A stretch of DNA of 26,249 nucleotides, taken from assembly GCA_964600165.1 (NCBI GenBank), contig CAZRIP010000046.1, positions 1 to 26,249 of the forward strand, read 5' to 3'. The first letter of the stretch is position 1. Every line of letters begins with the position of its first letter. Source of the stretch: CAZRIP01 sp964600165 (GTDB lineage: Bacteria > Elusimicrobiota > Elusimicrobia > UBA1565 > UBA9628). The position numbers and the translations under genes are program-made. Positions 1-7,384 of the stretch are shown piece after piece. The notes below the pieces were generated by a model that ran no database searches, was not told the DNA's origin, and saw only the letters and a list, made by a program, of their open reading frames with translations.

Positions 1-1
1 C

Positions 2-682
2 GGGCGGCCGCGCAGCTTGCCCCTGCGGGCCGGCGCGCTTTCGGCCGCGGCGACTCACATCCTCGCGCAAGCCGAGCATCCGGCCGGCGGCGCGTGCCCG
101 AACGGCGCCGTCTTCTCGCCGGCCGACGCGCCGCCCAAGGACCCCGCCCACCCGACCAAGGACCTCAAGCAGGGCATGGATCTCGATTTGCACCAAGCGG
201 TGATCCTGGATAATCCGGGCGATCTCGCGGATTGGCCGGAGACGACGCGCATCACGCAGCTCATGCTCACCTCGACCAACGTCATCCCGCAATTCTCGAA
301 GCGCGACGGCGACGGCCGCTGGCCCGACGAGCTCTTCACGTTCCCGCCGGACGGCGCGCTCGAGTACACCATGGGCTTCGCCGAGTACATCGGCGGGCAG
401 TGGTACGCCTCGGCGCCGGTGCAGATCTGGGCCGGCCTCGCCGCGTCCGGCGGCGGCGGCGGCGGCGCGCCGGACGTCTATCAGAACTGGTATTACGGCT
501 CTTGGTGGGGCCCGATGCGCTGCCGCCAGCCGGCGCCGGGCGAGTTGGTGGGCTTTTTCGTCGTCGCGGGCGACACGCGCCACGTGACGGTCGACGACGG
601 CCATTCCCCGGTCAAGGAGCGCTCGAACGTCATCCTGTTCAAATGGCCGGACGACGGAGTCGGGAACTTCAACTTCCAATAA
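2..682 (+). CDS. Hypothetical protein, 5'-truncated by the window edge
   Basis: The frame is open from the first bases of the window to a TAA at 680-682, so the true start probably lies upstream; the in-frame TTG at 17 is only the first possible start inside the window. The visible 221-residue part has no motif I recognise. It contains a run of six glycines about two thirds of the way along, followed by an aromatic-rich segment (YQNWYYGSWWGP) and a beta-rich C-terminus. Trp/Tyr-rich composition and the glycine run would suit a secreted or surface protein, but no signal peptide can be seen because the N-terminus is missing. It ends 13 bases before the convergent tRNA-Gly gene. Function unknown; the reading frame itself is well supported by its length and by codon third positions that are nearly all G or C. 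Confidence 0.6.
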   Translation, partial: GRPRSLPLRAGALSAAATHILAQAEHPAGGACPNGAVFSPADAPPKDPAHPTKDLKQGMDLDLHQAVILDNPGDLADWPETTRITQLMLTSTNVIPQFSKRDGDGRWPDELFTFPPDGALEYTMGFAEYIGGQWYASAPVQIWAGLAASGGGGGGAPDVYQNWYYGSWWGPMRCRQPAPGELVGFFVVAGDTRHVTVDDGHSPVKERSNVILFKWPDDGVGNFNFQ

Positions 683-695
683 CCGGACGTAAAAG

Positions 696-769
696 TGGAG
701 CGGGCGAAGGGAATCGAACCCTCGTCTGATCCTTGGCAAGGACCCGTTCTACCATTGAACCACGCCCGC
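696..769 (-). tRNA. tRNA-Gly (anticodon GCC)
   Basis: Read on the minus strand the sequence folds as a full cloverleaf. The acceptor stem GCGGGCG (769-763) pairs with CGCCCGC (706-700). The D arm is GTTC/GAAC around the loop AATGGTA. The anticodon arm GGTCC/GGATC carries the loop TTGCCAA, giving anticodon GCC. The T arm has the loop TTCGATT. The discriminator is U and the CCA end is encoded in the gene. Every stem pairs with at most a G-U wobble. No integrase or direct repeat lies beside it, so nothing suggests use as an attachment site. Confidence 0.97.
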
Positions 770-782
770 GCAGAACCCGGCC

Positions 783-788
783 ATTATA
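783..788 (-). promoter_or_regulatory. -10 element of the tRNA-Gly gene
   Basis: A perfect TATAAT on the minus strand sits 13 bases before the mature tRNA 5' end, which predicts a leader of about seven bases. It lies between the porin stop codon and the tRNA, so the tRNA probably has its own promoter. No convincing -35 hexamer is seen at the usual distance. Confidence 0.6.
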
Positions 789-799
789 CAAAAAAGTGA

Positions 800-2104
800 T
801 CAGAACTGAGCGTGCACGCGCACGCCCCAGACCGGGACCGGGCCGCGGGCGCGGTTGTAGCCCGGGTTGACGACGAGCTGCGCGTCCGGGGAAACCTGCA
901 GCTGCGCCAGCAGTTGGACGCGGTAGTAGATCTCTTCGATGATCTCGGGGCCGTAGTGGAGCGCTCCGTCGCCGAGCAGAAAACCCTGGCCCCCGGCCGC
1001 GAGATAGCGCCGGTGATCCGCCGAAAGGCCGTTGACGACGACGGCCGCGCCCGCCTCGTCGTCGGCGCGGCCCCACCTCGACGGGTTGAAGTCCAAGCCC
1101 AGCGCCGCCGAGCGGTCGACCTCCGTGAACGCCCACGTCTCGTTGCGGCCGTCGTTCCAGCTCAACCGCGTGAACGCGCCGAAGGCGTCCGAGAGCTTTT
1201 GGTCCGCCGACACGGCGAAGCCGTACTTCGTGCGTCCGTAGGCGCGGTCTTGGGTCACGTCGTTGTTGAACCGCGGCGTCGCGAGCGTCTCCGCGTAAGA
1301 GCCCATCCTGGCCTCGTTGAGAAACGTCAGCAGGCGCACCGAGCCCGTCCTTCCCGAAAAGTCCGTGCGCCTCTCGCCCTCGAGCGCGAGTCCGTGGGCG
1401 CGCCCGACGCGCCGGTCGAGATCGATGGCGTTGGCGGACCTCGGCTCCGCGGCGGCGGCGGCCCGGAGATCCCACTTCGGCTCGTGGTATTCCGCGGCCG
1501 CCCCCCACGTGTAGCCGCGCGTGTCCGCGGGGTAATCCCAGGCCGCGGAGTCCATCAGCGCCCAGTTCATGAATTGCGAGCGAGGATCATGCGAGTACGC
1601 GTTGCCGTCGAACAGGTCGCCCATCGAGAATTTGCCGGCGGTCAGGGTCACGCGCCGTACCGGCCGCTCGCCGGCGACCTGATTGAGGCCGTCCTCGACC
1701 TTCTCGCGCTCGGCGGTCAGCCCGAAGATCTGGCGCACGAACAGGCGCGCCGTCGAGATGACGGGCTGCGGGCTGCCCGTCCGAAACGTCTCTCCGTTAG
1801 TCACGCCGCCGAGGCCGACGGCGCCGCCGATGCCGCGCCCGCCCGTGAGCTCCGGGTCGACGTAAAGTTCGGTGCCTTCGAGCGCGCGCAGCCCCAAGAA
1901 GAGCGTCGACGTGACGGAGTTCGCGCTCTCGGGGTTCGGATCGAGGCTGCGCGGGCCGTTATAGAGAGCGTGAAAGCGCGAATGGCCCTGATCGATCACG
2001 GTCGCTTGGAAATGGACGTCGTAGCGGTTCGAGGACGTCGAAAGCAGCGGCTGCGCGCGAAGCGCAGACGCGGCGAACAACGCGAGAAGCGCCGCCGTGG
2101 GCAT
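800..2104 (-). CDS. OprB-family carbohydrate-selective porin
   Basis: A 434-residue outer-membrane protein. The N-terminus is a short signal peptide (MPTAALLALFAASALRA, cleavage near AQP). The mature start, with HFQATVIDQGHSRFHALYNG, matches the HFQ...T...Q...F...Y.G pattern that opens OprB-type porins. The rest alternates short beta strands with Gly/Asn/Asp turns and ends in Phe (VHAQF), the outer-membrane assembly signal. Length is typical of the family (about 400-450). In the middle, GKFSMGDLFDGNAYSHDPRSQF is the conserved OprB region in which the strands carry GK and D..N.Y..D. By family knowledge it is a passive channel for sugars. It is transcribed divergently from another beta-barrel gene across a 35-base gap. 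The ATG at 2104 is chosen because a TAAAAT lies six bases before it and the signal peptide starts there. Confidence 0.85.
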   Translation of the reverse strand: MPTAALLALFAASALRAQPLLSTSSNRYDVHFQATVIDQGHSRFHALYNGPRSLDPNPESANSVTSTLFLGLRALEGTELYVDPELTGGRGIGGAVGLGGVTNGETFRTGSPQPVISTARLFVRQIFGLTAEREKVEDGLNQVAGERPVRRVTLTAGKFSMGDLFDGNAYSHDPRSQFMNWALMDSAAWDYPADTRGYTWGAAAEYHEPKWDLRAAAAAEPRSANAIDLDRRVGRAHGLALEGERRTDFSGRTGSVRLLTFLNEARMGSYAETLATPRFNNDVTQDRAYGRTKYGFAVSADQKLSDAFGAFTRLSWNDGRNETWAFTEVDRSAALGLDFNPSRWGRADDEAGAAVVVNGLSADHRRYLAAGGQGFLLGDGALHYGPEIIEEIYYRVQLLAQLQVSPDAQLVVNPGYNRARGPVPVWGVRVHAQF

Positions 2105-2132
2105 TGGCCGATTTTACTCAATCTGGTAAGAT
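2104..2132 (+). promoter_or_regulatory. Promoter for the beta-barrel gene at 2140
   Basis: TTGGCC at 2104-2109 and TAAGAT at 2127-2132 are spaced by 17 bases, the optimal sigma-70 distance. The ATG follows seven bases after the -10, so the predicted transcription start falls on or next to the start codon. The -35 overlaps the start region of the divergent porin gene. Confidence 0.55.
2111..2116 (-). promoter_or_regulatory. -10-like element for the OprB porin gene
   Basis: TAAAAT on the minus strand ends six bases before the porin ATG at 2104. A transcript starting about seven bases after the hexamer would begin on the start codon itself, so the mRNA is predicted to be leaderless. There is no purine-rich ribosome-binding site in between. 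Confidence 0.5.
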
Positions 2133-2139
2133 CAGCGAC

Positions 2140-3042
2140 ATGAACAAATATTTCAAGATTTCCTCGTGCGCCGTCGCGCTCGCGCTGCTCGCCACTTCCG
2201 CCTTCGCCGTCGGCTTCGACGCGGGCGTCAAGGAGACCTACGGCGCCCGGCACTACAACGGCGTCGGCGCGTTCGGCCAGCTCAATATCGCCAACGTCAG
2301 CGTGGAGCCGATGTTCAACTCTTTCCACAACGACTTCTCGAGCGGCACGTTCAACACCTACTCGCTGCGCTTAGGCTACGACACCAAGCTCTTCGGGATC
2401 GGCCTGACGGGCGGCGCGACGCCGTCGGTCAACGGCTACAACAACAAGTTCGCGGGAGCCGACGTGACCTTCAGCCTCACGCCGACCGGCGAGGGCGCGC
2501 GGGAGCGCATCAACGGACGCCAACAGGCCTCGGGCCCGGCCCAGGGCCGCGGGCTGGCGCGCGTCGACGTCGGGGGCGCGGCGACCTACATCTATCACAC
2601 GGACCACTTCGGGACCTCGAACCAGGCGCTCGGCGCGGCCGCGCACCTGGCCCAGACCGACGTCACGGGCTCGGTCGGCGTCGCCGTCCTCGAGAGCTTA
2701 TTGAGCCTCGACATGACCAAGTCCGTCTACGAGCACCAGCCGGCGTCGGTCCTCATGCGCTCGCCGCGCGTGGAGAACGTCGTCGGCCTGGCTAACGTCG
2801 TGCAGGGCTACCCGAACACGAGCGCCAACGTCAAGCTGCTCTTCGGCGCGACGCCGCTGCTCAAGCCCTTCGCGCAATACACTCACACGACCTTCGAGGC
2901 CGGGCAGCCGAACTCGAACGCGTACACGGCCGGGGTCTCCGCCGAGCTCGCCATCCTCGAGGTGTCGGCGTCCTATGAGCGGTATCAGCAGCAGGGCAAC
3001 AACCAGAACTTCGTGTCCGTCGGCGCGAACGTCCGCTTCTAG
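2140..3042 (+). CDS. Outer-membrane beta-barrel protein of unknown function
   Basis: A 300-residue protein. The start at 2140 gives a classical signal peptide (MNKYFKISSCAVALALLATSAFA, cleaved before VGFDAG); an in-frame ATG at 2104 would add twelve residues ahead of it and is less likely. The mature part is a series of amphipathic beta strands (for example SLRLGYDTKLFGIGLTGGA and YTAGVSAELAILEVSASYER) and ends VGANVRF, with the terminal Phe typical of proteins inserted by BamA. No catalytic motif is visible and I cannot assign it to a named family. It is divergent from the OprB porin and shares its stop with the convergent UPF0016 gene: the four bases CTAG at 3039-3042 provide TAG on both strands. 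A role as channel or envelope structural protein is inference only. Confidence 0.8.
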   Translation: MNKYFKISSCAVALALLATSAFAVGFDAGVKETYGARHYNGVGAFGQLNIANVSVEPMFNSFHNDFSSGTFNTYSLRLGYDTKLFGIGLTGGATPSVNGYNNKFAGADVTFSLTPTGEGARERINGRQQASGPAQGRGLARVDVGGAATYIYHTDHFGTSNQALGAAAHLAQTDVTGSVGVAVLESLLSLDMTKSVYEHQPASVLMRSPRVENVVGLANVVQGYPNTSANVKLLFGATPLLKPFAQYTHTTFEAGQPNSNAYTAGVSAELAILEVSASYERYQQQGNNQNFVSVGANVRF

Positions 3043-3608
3043 GACGCGACGAGCATCCAGACGCCGACGACGGCGAACGCGGCCGCGCCGATCCTCTTGA
3101 GCGCGACGGGGCTGACGCGGCCCTTGGCCTGATGGCCGACCGCCACCGCCATCGCGGTGGCCGCCCAGAGCCCGAGCACGGCGCCGCAGAAGATCGTCGC
3201 GGGCTTGCCCGTGCGCGCGACGAGCGTCGCCGTCGAAAGCTGCGTGAGGTCTCCCCACTCCGCGATGAAGATCACGACGAAGGCCGCCCAGGCGCCGGCC
3301 CAGAACGTCGGGGCCCGCCCCGACGGCCCGCCGCCTTCGCTCTCGTCGTCGCGCCGCAGCGAGGCCGCGGCCAAGGCGAGAAACATCAGGCCCGCGCCCC
3401 AGTGGACCCAGCGCTCGGGCAGAAGATGCAGCGCCCTTCCAAAAGCGACGGCGACGGCGGTCTGGACCACGAAAGCCGCGGCGGCCCCGACGAAGACGGC
3501 CAGAGGATTCCTCTTCGAGGCCATCAGCACGGTGGCGAAGATCGTCTTGTCGGGAAGCTCGGCGAGGAAGATGACGCCGAAGGTCGAAGCGAGAAGCTTC
3601 AGGTCCAC
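3039..3608 (-). CDS. UPF0016/GDT1-family divalent cation transporter
   Basis: A 189-residue membrane protein with two hydrophobic repeats of about three helices each. Each repeat carries the family's acidic signature: AELPDKT near residues 16-22 and AEWGDLTQ near 116-123. These correspond to the E-x-G-D-(K/R)-(T/S) motifs of the UPF0016/TMEM165/Gdt1/MntX family, whose studied members move Mn2+ or Ca2+ across membranes. The first motif has Pro in place of Gly, a variant I recall from actinobacterial members. A charged linker (RRDDESEGGG) separates the repeats. The GTG start at 3608 lies three bases after the stop of the upstream HD-GYP gene, so it is the last gene of a minus-strand operon and probably translated by coupling. 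Substrate (manganese export is the commonest bacterial role) is inferred from family only. Confidence 0.85.
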   Translation of the reverse strand: MDLKLLASTFGVIFLAELPDKTIFATVLMASKRNPLAVFVGAAAAFVVQTAVAVAFGRALHLLPERWVHWGAGLMFLALAAASLRRDDESEGGGPSGRAPTFWAGAWAAFVVIFIAEWGDLTQLSTATLVARTGKPATIFCGAVLGLWAATAMAVAVGHQAKGRVSPVALKRIGAAAFAVVGVWMLVAS

Positions 3609-3611
3609 CGG

Positions 3612-4796
3612 CTAAACGTGCGGGTGCTGGTCGATCCCGGCGGTGGGCTGCGGGAAAGCGGCCTTGACCGCCTCGTCCTCGAGGATGCGGCGGTTCTCCT
3701 CTTCCATCGCGGCCAGGACGTCGTCGAAGCTCTTGAAGAGGCAGTTGATGACCTCGGGGTCGAAGAGCTTGCCTTCCTGCCCCTTGATGTAGGAGCGCGC
3801 GTCGTCGACGGTCCAGGCTCCTTTATAGACGCGCTTGCTGACGAGGGCGTCGAAGACGTCGGCGACGGAGACGATGCGCGCCTCGACCGGGATCGCCTCG
3901 CCCTTGAGGCCGTAAGGATAGCCCGAGCCGTCGAAGTGCTCGTGGTGGGCGATCGCGATCTTCGACGCCAGCCGCAGCAGGCGGCTCTCGGCGTTGGCCA
4001 GCATCTGGCTGCCGTAGATCGTGTGGCGCTTCATCTCCTCGTACTCGTCGGCCTCGAGCTTGCCGGGCTTGCGCAGGATCGAGTCCGGGATGGCGACCTT
4101 GCCGATGTCGTGCAGCGGCGAGGCGTAGCGGATGTCCTCGGACTCCTGATAGGAGAGGCCCATCGTCGCCGCGAGTATGCCGGAGAAGCGGCTCATGCGC
4201 CGCAGGTGCCGGCCGGTGTCTTTCTGGTCGCGGAACTCGGCGACCAAGGCCATGCGATAGATCGTCTCGAGGTGCGAGCGGCGAAGATCGTCGTAAAGCG
4301 TGGCGTTCTCGATGAAGGACGCGGCCATCGTGGCGAGGATGCGCAGCAAGCCCTCGTCTTCGTCGGTGAACGCGCCCTTGCCCTTGTTCAAGACCTCGAA
4401 GACGCCCACCGCGCGGCCGTCGCGGCCCTTGAGCGGCACGGCGAGCACCGAGCGCGTCTGGTAGCCCGTGATGCGGTCGAGGTCTTGAGTGAAGCGCGTG
4501 TCGCGGTAGGCGTCGCGGATGTTGACCGCGCTGCCCGTCTTCGCCACGAAGCCGGCGATGCCCTGGCCCATCGGAATGCGCAGGATCTTCTCGTCCATGC
4601 CGAGAGCGACTTTGGTCCACAGCTCGTTCTTGTACGGGTCGACGAGGAAGACGGAGCAGCGGTCGGCGGCGAGGATGTGGCGGACTTCCTCGGCGATGAT
4701 CGTGAGAAGACCGTCGAGGCGGGTCTCGGCCGCGATCAAGCGGCCGAAACGCGACAGCAGCGTCTGGCGCTTCTCGAGTTCCTGTCGTCGGCCCAT
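3612..4796 (-). CDS. GAF domain/HD-GYP cyclic di-GMP phosphodiesterase
   Basis: A 394-residue soluble signalling protein. Residues about 10-165 form a GAF sensor domain (DRCSVFLVD, GQGIAGFVAKTG, VLAVPLKGRDGRAVGVFEVLN). Residues about 175-365 form an HD-GYP domain with every hallmark: H197 in TGRHLRR, the HD pair at 229-230 in HDIGKVAIPD, H258, the HHE at 284-286 and DGSGYP at 289-294, then VADVFDAL with Asp at 313. These residues bind the bi- or trinuclear metal centre, so the enzyme should be active, hydrolysing cyclic di-GMP to pGpG or GMP. There is no membrane segment or receiver domain. It is the middle gene of a minus-strand operon: twelve bases after the glcF-like gene and three bases before the UPF0016 gene. 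The ligand of the GAF domain is not predictable. Confidence 0.93.
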   Translation of the reverse strand: MGRRQELEKRQTLLSRFGRLIAAETRLDGLLTIIAEEVRHILAADRCSVFLVDPYKNELWTKVALGMDEKILRIPMGQGIAGFVAKTGSAVNIRDAYRDTRFTQDLDRITGYQTRSVLAVPLKGRDGRAVGVFEVLNKGKGAFTDEDEGLLRILATMAASFIENATLYDDLRRSHLETIYRMALVAEFRDQKDTGRHLRRMSRFSGILAATMGLSYQESEDIRYASPLHDIGKVAIPDSILRKPGKLEADEYEEMKRHTIYGSQMLANAESRLLRLASKIAIAHHEHFDGSGYPYGLKGEAIPVEARIVSVADVFDALVSKRVYKGAWTVDDARSYIKGQEGKLFDPEVINCLFKSFDDVLAAMEEENRRILEDEAVKAAFPQPTAGIDQHPHV

Positions 4797-4808
4797 TTTT
4801 GGAGTGCT

Positions 4809-6041
4809 CTAAGGGTTTCCCCGAGGCAGTTTCTCGTCGACGAACTCGCTCACGTGCCTGACGGTACCGGCAGGATAGTATTTACGCAATCCGCGGGCAA
4901 GCTGGATCAGACAGGACGTCGAGCTGGTCAAGACGACCTTGGCGCCCGTCGAGGCGATGCGCTCGATCTTGCGCCGCAGGACCTCGTCCGAGAGCTCCGG
5001 TTGGGTAAAGGCGTACGCCCCGGCCCCGCCGCAGCAGACGTCCGACTCGGGCAGCGGGACGGTCTTGAGCCCCGCCGGCTTGCGCGCGCCTTGGCCGTGG
5101 CAGGCGCGGCAGGACTCGTGATAGGTGACGGCTTCGCCGGCGTCAAGCTCGACGTTCAAAGCTTCGATCGCGTCCTCGACTCTTTCAGCGAAGCGCTCGG
5201 CGCGCGCGCGCCAGTCCGCGTCCGAAAGAAAGAGCTGGGGATAAGACTTCAAGAACGCGACGCAGGAGGAGCAGTCGCCGACGACCGGGGCTCCCGGCGT
5301 CTTCTCGGCCGATTCGATCATCCTCTCGGCGAGCGTCCGCGCGTCCTTGAGCTCGCCGTAATTGTAAGCGAGCAAGCCGCAGCAGCCGTTTTGCAGCGGC
5401 GCGCCCTCGCCGCGCAGCTTGCCCAGCGCGGAATAGGTGGCAAGGCCGACGCGAGGGAAGAGATAGTTCGGCCCGCACGGCGCGAAGTAGAGCCAGTTTG
5501 CGCCTTTGCCGGACTGAGGAAGCCTTTCCTCGAGAAAAACGAGCGGCACGTCCTCGACGTGCGCGTCGGCCTCGGCGAGGCCGCGCAGGCCGATCCACCG
5601 GAGCGGATACCGGGCGAGGCGCGAGACGCCGAGCTTCTTGCCGACGTAAGCGAGCTTCATGATGTATTTGAAAAGGCCCGGCCGCTCGATCATCATCCTC
5701 GACAAGAACGACGCGAGCCAATGGGGTTTTTCGCGCAGCAGGCGACGGCCTTCGAGCACGATGTCAGCCGTCGGCACGTGGGCGTAGCAGGTCGTCGTGC
5801 ACGCCGAGCACAACAGGCACGTGTCCAAGGCCTCGCGCGCGGTCTGCGGGTCCTCGAGCTTGCCCTCGATGAGCAGGCGCACGAGCTGGTTGCGGCCGCG
5901 CGGCGAATAGGCCTCGAGCCCGGTCGCGACGTAGGTCGGGCAGGACTGCTCGCAATAGCCGCAGCGGCTGCACTGGCTCGCCGCGTCGTAATCGGAGCGC
6001 TCGCCGAGGTCCGTCAGCAGCCGTTCGAGCCTTTCGGGCAT
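4809..6041 (-). CDS. glcF: Glycolate oxidase iron-sulfur subunit-like (GlcF) protein
   Basis: A 410-residue Fe-S protein from the ATG at 6041. Near the N-terminus are two CxxCxxCxxxC clusters: Cys24/27/30/34 followed by Pro, and CLLCSACTTTC roughly fifty residues later, each fitting a [4Fe-4S] centre. The C-terminal two thirds carry two CCG (DUF3483/cysteine-rich) domains, seen as PCGPN...NGCCG and ESCRACH...CCGGAG. This order (2x4Fe-4S, then 2xCCG) is that of GlcF, which passes electrons from the FAD subunits to the quinone pool or another acceptor. The GlcD-GlcE fusion at 7381-9366 is the likely partner, but a plus-strand phosphoesterase and a GNAT gene lie between. Minus-strand extension beyond 6041 is open but would cross the divergent gene and adds no recognisable domain. 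A role with another 2-hydroxyacid is possible. Confidence 0.85.
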   Translation of the reverse strand: MPERLERLLTDLGERSDYDAASQCSRCGYCEQSCPTYVATGLEAYSPRGRNQLVRLLIEGKLEDPQTAREALDTCLLCSACTTTCYAHVPTADIVLEGRRLLREKPHWLASFLSRMMIERPGLFKYIMKLAYVGKKLGVSRLARYPLRWIGLRGLAEADAHVEDVPLVFLEERLPQSGKGANWLYFAPCGPNYLFPRVGLATYSALGKLRGEGAPLQNGCCGLLAYNYGELKDARTLAERMIESAEKTPGAPVVGDCSSCVAFLKSYPQLFLSDADWRARAERFAERVEDAIEALNVELDAGEAVTYHESCRACHGQGARKPAGLKTVPLPESDVCCGGAGAYAFTQPELSDEVLRRKIERIASTGAKVVLTSSTSCLIQLARGLRKYYPAGTVRHVSEFVDEKLPRGNP

Positions 6042-6047
6042 GCCGCC

Positions 6048-6053
6048 ATCATA
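6048..6053 (-). promoter_or_regulatory. -10-like element for the glcF operon
   Basis: TATGAT on the minus strand ends six bases before the glcF ATG at 6041, which predicts a leaderless mRNA. It supports the choice of the 6041 start over longer readings. No good -35 hexamer is visible. Confidence 0.5.
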
Positions 6054-6062
6054 CCAAAGTGC

Positions 6063-6068
6063 TACGAT
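6063..6068 (+). promoter_or_regulatory. -10-like element for the phosphoesterase gene
   Basis: TACGAT ends seven bases before the GTG at 6076. It lies nine bases from the opposing glcF -10 element, so the two promoters overlap back to back. No -35 or Shine-Dalgarno sequence is seen. Confidence 0.42.
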
Positions 6069-6075
6069 CGCCCCG

Positions 6076-6897
6076 GTGACCGCGCTTCTGCCGCTTTTTT
6101 TCGCCGCCGCCGTCCGGGCCGCCGCGCCGCCCGCGCCGCGCTTCGCCAAGATCGTCATCGTGATCTTCGAGAACGCCGACTTCAAGGACGCGGTCAAGCA
6201 GCCGTTCTTCGCGTCGCTCGCCGAGCGCGGCGCCCTGCTCACGGACTACCACGCCGTGGGGCATCCGTCGCTGCCCAATTACATCGCCCTGGTTTCGGGC
6301 GGCACGCAAGGCGTCAAAGACGACGGCGTCCATGACCTCGACGCGCGCAGCGTCGTCGACCTGCTCGAGGCGAAAGGCAAGAGCTGGAAGCTCTACGCCG
6401 AGGGCTATCCGGGCGGCTGCTTCCTGCGCCCGCGGTCCCGCCGCTACGCGCGCAAGCACGTCCCGCTGCTGAGCTTCACGAACGTGCAGAAGGACGCGGA
6501 GCGCTGCGCGCGCGTCGTCGACGCGAGGGACTTCTTCGTCGATTTATCTTCGGGCGCGCTGCCCGACTACTCCCTGTTCGTGCCCGACCTGCGCGACGAC
6601 GGCCACGACACCGGCGTCGCCTACGCCGACACGTGGTTCAAGACAAATTTCGGCCCCGTGCTGAAAAAATGGCCGGCCCGCGTCCTGCTCGTCGCGACCT
6701 TCGACGAGGACTCGAATTCCGGCGGGACGAACCAGATCTACACGGCGCTGTACGGCGGCATGGTCAAAACGGGCGCGCGCGTCGACGAGCGCTACAGCCA
6801 CTACAGCCTGCTGCGGACCGTCGAGGACGAGTGGAAGCTCGGCGACCTCGGAGGCGACGACGCCCAGGCCGAGCCCATCGCGGGCGTCTGGAAGTAG
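6076..6897 (+). CDS. Secreted phosphoesterase, acid phosphatase/phospholipase C-like family
   Basis: A 273-residue protein with a signal peptide when read from the GTG at 6076 (residues about 1-20, TALLPLFFAAAVRAAA). The domain belongs to the phosphoesterase family of the alkaline phosphatase superfamily (Pfam PF04185): IVIVIFENADF is the first metal-binding strand, GHPSLPNYIALVSGG the nucleophile region, DDGHDTG and TFDEDSNSGGTNQ later metal ligands, and SHYSLLRTVED the closing motif. Members hydrolyse phosphate esters or phospholipids outside the cytoplasm; the substrate here is unknown. It is the only plus-strand gene between two minus-strand operons, separates glcF from glcDE, and ends four bases before the convergent GNAT stop. 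An in-frame ATG at 6040 is rejected as a start because it would place the -10 inside the gene and spoil the signal peptide. Confidence 0.85.
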   Translation: MTALLPLFFAAAVRAAAPPAPRFAKIVIVIFENADFKDAVKQPFFASLAERGALLTDYHAVGHPSLPNYIALVSGGTQGVKDDGVHDLDARSVVDLLEAKGKSWKLYAEGYPGGCFLRPRSRRYARKHVPLLSFTNVQKDAERCARVVDARDFFVDLSSGALPDYSLFVPDLRDDGHDTGVAYADTWFKTNFGPVLKKWPARVLLVATFDEDSNSGGTNQIYTALYGGMVKTGARVDERYSHYSLLRTVEDEWKLGDLGGDDAQAEPIAGVWK

Positions 6898-6901
6898 CCG
6901 G

Positions 6902-7384
6902 CTAGAGCATCCGCTGCATCATCACGACGTCGAGCAAGCGGCCGAACTTGCGGCCGACCTCGCGCATCACGCCGATCCGCGCGAAGCCGAAGCGCTCGTG
7001 CAAGAGCACGCTGGCCTCGTTGCCGTCGGCGATCCGCGCGACGACCGTGTGCAGCTTGGCCTTCTTGCCGGCCTCGAGCAGCTCGGCGAGCAACGCCTTG
7101 CCGACCCCGCGACCGCGGGCGCTCTCGGCCACGTAGACCGAGTTCTCGGCCGTTCCCGAGTAAGCGCAGCGGTCCGACCAGCGCGACAAGCACGCGAAGC
7201 CGACCACTTTCCCGTCTTCCACAGCCACAAGGACCGGGTAGCCGTCGTGGGCGGCGAGCCACTTCTTGCGATCGGCGAGCGACTTCGGCTCGGTGTCGAA
7301 GGTCGCGACGGTCTTCGCGATCGCGTCGTTGTAGATGGCGCGGATCGCGGCGACGTCCTTGATGGCTGCTTTTCGGATTCTCAA
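6902..7384 (-). CDS. GNAT-family N-acetyltransferase (phosphinothricin acetyltransferase-like)
   Basis: About 160 residues if started at the TTG at 7384, or 170 from a GTG at 7414. The fold is GNAT: an N-terminal RKAAIKDVAAIRAIYNDAI matches the start of Pat/YwnH-like enzymes, the acetyl-CoA loop is ARGRGVGKALL, and N-E-A-S...HERFGF is the C-terminal substrate-side motif. Family members acetylate the amino group of phosphinothricin, methionine sulfoximine or other small amines; no substrate can be read from sequence. The TTG start gives TTGA overlap with the stop of the GlcD-GlcE gene and the normal family N-terminus. The longer start would encode ten extra residues that come from a palindromic repeat. 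It is the last gene of a five-gene minus-strand operon and convergent with the phosphoesterase gene. Confidence 0.85.
   Translation of the reverse strand: MRIRKAAIKDVAAIRAIYNDAIAKTVATFDTEPKSLADRKKWLAAHDGYPVLVAVEDGKVVGFACLSRWSDRCAYSGTAENSVYVAESARGRGVGKALLAELLEAGKKAKLHTVVARIADGNEASVLLHERFGFARIGVMREVGRKFGRLLDVVMMQRML

Noticed and set aside
696..769. tRNA-Gly as an integration site for a mobile element
   Set aside because: No integrase, partial tRNA copy or direct repeat is seen on either side, and gene content nearby is ordinary.
6042..6242. Upstream extension of the glcF frame to 6242
   Set aside because: It would cover the divergent phosphoesterase start, adds no recognisable domain, and the 6041 ATG has a matching -10 element and the normal family N-terminus.
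3132..6335. A 1067-codon plus-strand open frame across the HD-GYP and glcF genes
   Set aside because: It is antisense to genes with clear motifs; its product is a charged Arg/Glu/Ala mixture without domains, as expected from the opposite strand of GC-rich coding DNA.
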